Shown in pieces: positions 61,248 through 64,000 of a stretch of 64,000 nt of DNA. The DNA is from UBA5158 sp963692955. Its GTDB lineage: Bacteria > Pseudomonadota > Gammaproteobacteria > DSM-16500. A model generated the notes under the pieces. It had not been told where the DNA came from. It ran no database searches and saw only the letters and a list, made by a program, of their open reading frames with translations. The stretch spans positions 496,001-560,000 of the forward strand of contig OY843587.1 in assembly GCA_963692955.1 (NCBI GenBank), in the 5' to 3' direction. The stretch's first letter is position 1. Every line of letters starts with the position of its first letter. The position numbers and the translations under genes were made by a program.

Positions 61248-62339
61248 CTAAACATTAAATCTGAAATGCATCACATCGCCGTCTTGAACAATATATTCTT
61301 TCCCTTCTAAGCGCCATTTGCCGGCTTCTTTCGCACCTTGCTCGCCTTTGAATTTCACATAATCTTCATAGCCGATCACTTCCGCGCGGATAAAACCTTT
61401 TTCGAAATCCGTGTGAATGACGCCAGCCGCTTGCGGACCGGTAAAGCCTTTGTGTATCGTCCAGGCGCGCACTTCTTTTTCGCCCGCGGTGAAATACGTT
61501 TCTAAGCCCAATAATTTGTAACCGGCGTGAATCACGCGGTTCAAGCCCGGCTCGTCTAAATTCATCGACGCTAAAAATTCTTCGCGTTCCGCCGCCTCTA
61601 GCTCGGCGATTTCCGCTTCCAACGCCGCGCAAATCACGACGACACTCGCGCCTTCTTCAACCGCGATATGTTTGACTTGATCTAAGAATGGATTATTCGT
61701 AAAACCATCTTCAGCGACGTTGGCGATGTAAAGTGTCGGCTTAATCGTGAGTAAGTGTAGCGGCTTTAATTTTTCAAAATCGTCTTTGGCTAATTTCAAC
61801 GCGCGTACCGGCAGGCCGGCGTTCAATTGTGTTTTTACTTTTTCTAACAACGCGACTTCCGCCACGCTGCCTTTATCGCCGCTACGCGCGAGTTTGCCTA
61901 AGCGCAGTATGCCTTTTTCAATACTTTCTAAATCCGCCAAAGCTAATTCGGTGTTAATCACTTCGATGTCGTCTTTAGGCGAAATTTTTCCCGCTACATG
62001 CACGACGTCGGTATCTTCGAAACAACGCACCACATGCGCGATCGCGTCGGTTTCGCGGATGTTCGCTAAAAATTTATTGCCTAAGCCTTCGCCCTTCGAG
62101 GCGCCCGCGACTAAACCCGCGATATCCACGAATTCCATCGTCGTTGGCAAGATGCGTTCCGGCGTGACTAAGTCCGCGAGTTTATCCAAGCGCGGATCAG
62201 GCACGGGCACCACGCCGACGTTCGGCTCGATCGTGCAAAACGGATAATTCGACGCGTCGACGCCGGCTTTGGTAAGACAGTTAAATAAAGTGGATTTGCC
62301 GACGTTTGGCAAGCCAACGATGCCGCATTTGATGCCCAT
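61248..62339 (-). CDS. ychF: Ribosome-binding ATPase YchF
   Basis: 363 residues, as in E. coli. P-loop N-V-G-K-S-T-L-F-N, then the Obg-family G domain with Y-P-F-C-T-I-E-P-N, and a C-terminal TGS domain. Binds ATP rather than GTP and associates with ribosomes; linked to stress responses. Follows pth after 6 nt in the conserved prs-rplY-pth-ychF order. Confidence 0.98.
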   Translation of the reverse strand: MGIKCGIVGLPNVGKSTLFNCLTKAGVDASNYPFCTIEPNVGVVPVPDPRLDKLADLVTPERILPTTMEFVDIAGLVAGASKGEGLGNKFLANIRETDAIAHVVRCFEDTDVVHVAGKISPKDDIEVINTELALADLESIEKGILRLGKLARSGDKGSVAEVALLEKVKTQLNAGLPVRALKLAKDDFEKLKPLHLLTIKPTLYIANVAEDGFTNNPFLDQVKHIAVEEGASVVVICAALEAEIAELEAAEREEFLASMNLDEPGLNRVIHAGYKLLGLETYFTAGEKEVRAWTIHKGFTGPQAAGVIHTDFEKGFIRAEVIGYEDYVKFKGEQGAKEAGKWRLEGKEYIVQDGDVMHFRFNV

Positions 62340-62345
62340 AATAAT

Positions 62346-62936
62346 TTACTCTTTAGTGTTATCGCTGTGTAGTTGATGCATCGCTTTTTGAAATTCACCT
62401 TGGCAGACTAACGGTAAAATCTTTTCCGCGTCTAGCAAGGCGTCGTCGATCAACCGGCGGTCGGCCAGGCTCGGATTTTTTAACACATAATCCACCACGT
62501 CATCGCGGTTGCCCGGATGGCCGATGCCGATCCGCAAGCGGTAAAATTGTTTCGTGTTTAAATGGCTAATAATGTCTTTCAACCCATTATGACCGCCGTG
62601 ACCGCCATCAAATTTCAAACGCACCGTGCCAGCCGGCAAATCTAATTCATCATGCGCGATTAAAATCGCGTGCGGCGGAATTTTATAATAATCCGCGATC
62701 GCTTGCACTGCTTGGCCGCTCAGATTCATATAAGTGGTGGGAATGAGGAGATGACACTCGTGACCTTTAATATCGGTTTGCGCCGTGTAGCCATGAAATT
62801 TCGCGTTTTTACGTAAGCTGATATTGTTGTCGTTCGCAAGGCCCGTCACCAACCAGGCACCAGCGTTGTGACGCGTCTCTTCATATTTGGCGCCAGGATT
62901 GCCTAATCCGACGATAAGTTGAATGCCTGCGGCCAC
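62346..62936 (-). CDS. pth: Peptidyl-tRNA hydrolase
   Basis: 196 residues from the GTG at 62936, which has GAGGG 7 nt upstream and gives a length close to E. coli Pth (194). The longer frame from ATG 62966 would start inside the rplY terminator stem and has no ribosome site. Catalytic residues are visible: G-L-G-N-P-G, R-H-N-A-G (catalytic His), H-D-E-L-D-L and H-N-G-L-K. It frees tRNA from stalled peptides. Confidence 0.95.
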   Translation of the reverse strand: MAAGIQLIVGLGNPGAKYEETRHNAGAWLVTGLANDNNISLRKNAKFHGYTAQTDIKGHECHLLIPTTYMNLSGQAVQAIADYYKIPPHAILIAHDELDLPAGTVRLKFDGGHGGHNGLKDIISHLNTKQFYRLRIGIGHPGNRDDVVDYVLKNPSLADRRLIDDALLDAEKILPLVCQGEFQKAMHQLHSDNTKE

Positions 62937-62960
62937 CTTCGCACCCTCATCAAAAATAAT

Positions 62961-62992
62961 TGTCATCGCACTTTTTAACTAGTGCGATGACA
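62961..62992 (-). terminator. Intrinsic terminator after rplY
   Basis: TGTCATCGCACT and AGTGCGATGACA form a perfect 12-bp stem with an 8-nt loop, beginning 9 nt after the rplY stop. On the minus strand it is followed by ATTATTTTTG. It separates rplY from pth, which would need partial readthrough or its own promoter. Confidence 0.85.
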
Positions 62993-63001
62993 GGGATGGA
63001 A

Positions 63002-63691
63002 TTACTCTTTCTTACCTTCTTTACCCGCGTCGCCTTCCACCGGAGCAGCTCCTTCAGCACCGGCAGCGCCTTCTTCCGCCACAGGTACCACGATATCTTC
63101 TTCGATGATACGTGGTTTATGGACGGAAACGACCGGTAAATCGTGGCCTTCAACGCCATGCGCAAGCGCGACGATTTCCACGCCCTTCGGCAATTTGATA
63201 TCGGATAAATGTAACGTGTCATCCAATTTCATTTCCGACGTGTTCACTTCTAAAAATTCCGGCAAGTCGGCGGGTAAACAGCTGACTTCGATATCGGTCA
63301 TCGCGTGATACACGACGCCGCCTTCGGATAAACCAGGCGCTGTATCGTCACCGACGAAGTGTAATGGAATATGCATATGTAATTTTTGGTCGGCGCGTAC
63401 GCGTAAAAAATCCATGTGATGCACGCGTGGTTTGCAAGGATCGCGCTGCACGTCTTTTAAAATAACTTGTTCGCCGGTGCCGTCAACTTTCAACGTCAAA
63501 ATATGCGAATAAAACGCTTCATTGCCCAACGCGACCACCACTTTATTGTGATCGATGGTGAGTGACACGGGGTCTTGCCCGGCGCCATAAATAACAGCGG
63601 GAACCATGTTCGTGTGACGTAGGCGGCGGCTCGCACCTTTCCCTATATCTTTTCGAACAGTAGCTTCCAGTTCGAATTTATTTGCTGACAT
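63002..63691 (-). CDS. rplY: Ribosomal protein bL25, long Ctc form
   Basis: 229 residues, the long two-domain form: 5S rRNA-binding bL25 domain (about 1-95; R-R-L-R-H-T-N-M-V-P-A-V-I-Y-G) plus the TL5/Ctc C-terminal beta domain (about 100-185), ending in an Ala/Glu/Gly-rich acidic tail. E. coli has the short 94-residue form. TTGGAG precedes the ATG. It lies between prs and pth. Confidence 0.97.
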   Translation of the reverse strand: MSANKFELEATVRKDIGKGASRRLRHTNMVPAVIYGAGQDPVSLTIDHNKVVVALGNEAFYSHILTLKVDGTGEQVILKDVQRDPCKPRVHHMDFLRVRADQKLHMHIPLHFVGDDTAPGLSEGGVVYHAMTDIEVSCLPADLPEFLEVNTSEMKLDDTLHLSDIKLPKGVEIVALAHGVEGHDLPVVSVHKPRIIEEDIVVPVAEEGAAGAEGAAPVEGDAGKEGKKE

Positions 63692-63721
63692 AATGACTTA
63701 CTCCAATAGATTATTTAAGTT

Positions 63722-63748
63722 TTTATGCCCCTGCGACCAGGGCATAAA
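63722..63748 (-). promoter_or_regulatory. Hairpin in the prs-rplY spacer
   Basis: TTTATGCCC and GGGCATAAA form a perfect 9-bp stem with a 9-nt loop, in the 129-bp gap between prs and rplY. No T-run follows on the minus strand, so it is more likely an mRNA leader or processing structure than a terminator. Confidence 0.4.
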
Positions 63749-63820
63749 GAGGGCGCTATTCTATATTAGATTAGGGGATAAGTCATGGATAATTGGGCGC
63801 GGATCGGGGCTAATACTGTT

Positions 63821-64000
63821 TTAATCCAAAAACATACGGCTTAATGACCCCGCGCCGCTAATCCGGCGGATGGCCTCGGCCATCATATGGCTCAAGCTTA
63901 ACGACCGAATCCGTTTACATTTCAAAGCGTTAGGGCTGAGTGGGATAGTGTCGGTCACGACTAAATCATCCAATTGCGACGCTTCGATATTCTTAATCGC
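63821..64000 (-). CDS. prs: Ribose-phosphate pyrophosphokinase, C-terminal 59 residues
   Basis: The reverse strand from the right edge encodes 59 residues ending at TAA (63821-63823): A-I-K-N-I-E, D-D-L-V-V-T-D-T-I-P-L, then K-R-I-R-S-L-S and A-E-A-I-R-R-I. This is the highly conserved end of PRPP synthetase. It makes PRPP for nucleotides, His and Trp. The position upstream of rplY-pth-ychF matches the standard gammaproteobacterial cluster. Confidence 0.95.
   Translation of the reverse strand, partial: AIKNIEASQLDDLVVTDTIPLSPNALKCKRIRSLSLSHMMAEAIRRISGAGSLSRMFLD

Noticed and set aside
63692..63820. tRNA gene in the prs-rplY region
   Set aside because: No cloverleaf could be built; the only structure is the 9-bp hairpin at 63722-63748.

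Overview
The window is typical gammaproteobacterial chromosome at moderate GC. Conserved housekeeping operons alternate with accessory genes of the kind found in host-associated Legionellales (Legionella/Coxiella/Berkiella-like). The assignment rests on gammaproteobacterial gene orders (trxA-rho; ygfB-pepP-ubiH; rppH-ptsP-lgt-thyA; rnr-rlmB; prs-rplY-pth-ychF), a split glycine decarboxylase (gcvPA/gcvPB), and eukaryote-like proteins: two SET-domain proteins, a patatin-like protein ending in a CaaX box, and a long coiled-coil protein. The placement is inference, as no rRNA is present.

Layout. 0-4.5 kb: the start of a sugar-nucleotide epimerase, then two tandem paralogous polytopic membrane proteins that look like GT-C glycosyltransferases, and a small membrane-anchored protein. 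4.5-7.2 kb: pterin genes (a PTPS/QueD-family protein without the usual Cys and a PTR1-like pteridine reductase) around a MidA-type methyltransferase. 7.3-10.4 kb: a NitT/TauT-type ABC transporter (double permease plus ATPase) with no binding protein. 10.4-14.7 kb: a diguanylate cyclase, a FUSC-like protein, Dps, a D-amino-acid oxidase and an EVE protein. 14.7-16.5 kb: the CaaX pseudo-patatin and a SET protein placed 11 nt after rho. 16.5-21.6 kb: rho, trxA, ubiH, pepP, ygfB. 21.8-23.1 kb: a second SET-like protein. 23.2-27.6 kb: the glycine cleavage operon gcvT-gcvH-gcvPA-gcvPB. 27.8-39.3 kb: one 11.6-kb gene for a TpsA/filamentous-haemagglutinin-like exoprotein of 3859 residues. 39.3-42.4 kb: nfeD-slipin-patatin lipoprotein operon. 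42.4-48.3 kb: an unknown helical protein, a repeat-rich lipoprotein, dapB, and the coiled-coil protein. 48.6-54.5 kb: rppH, ptsP, a TSUP transporter, lgt, thyA, a secreted unknown. 54.5-55.8 kb: a VIT1/CCC1 transporter with a ferritin-like domain and a small lipoprotein. 55.9-60.4 kb: rnr, rlmB and an unknown 499-residue protein, each overlapping the next by 4 nt. 60.4-64 kb: an SDR enzyme, then ychF, pth, rplY and the 3' end of prs.

How the parts relate. GcvTHP and ThyA feed and consume one-carbon-loaded tetrahydrofolate, and the pterin-synthase-like and pteridine-reductase-like proteins could supply or recycle the pterin. The effector-like genes often sit directly behind housekeeping genes (SET after rho, the 499-residue protein after rlmB), which suggests accessory genes parked in expressed operons. 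The strongest oddities are: the pseudo-patatin, which has lost both catalytic dyad residues but carries a polybasic CaaX tail; the regular A-A-B higher-order repeat in the giant exoprotein; and an NfeD protease homologue with Asn at the catalytic Ser position.
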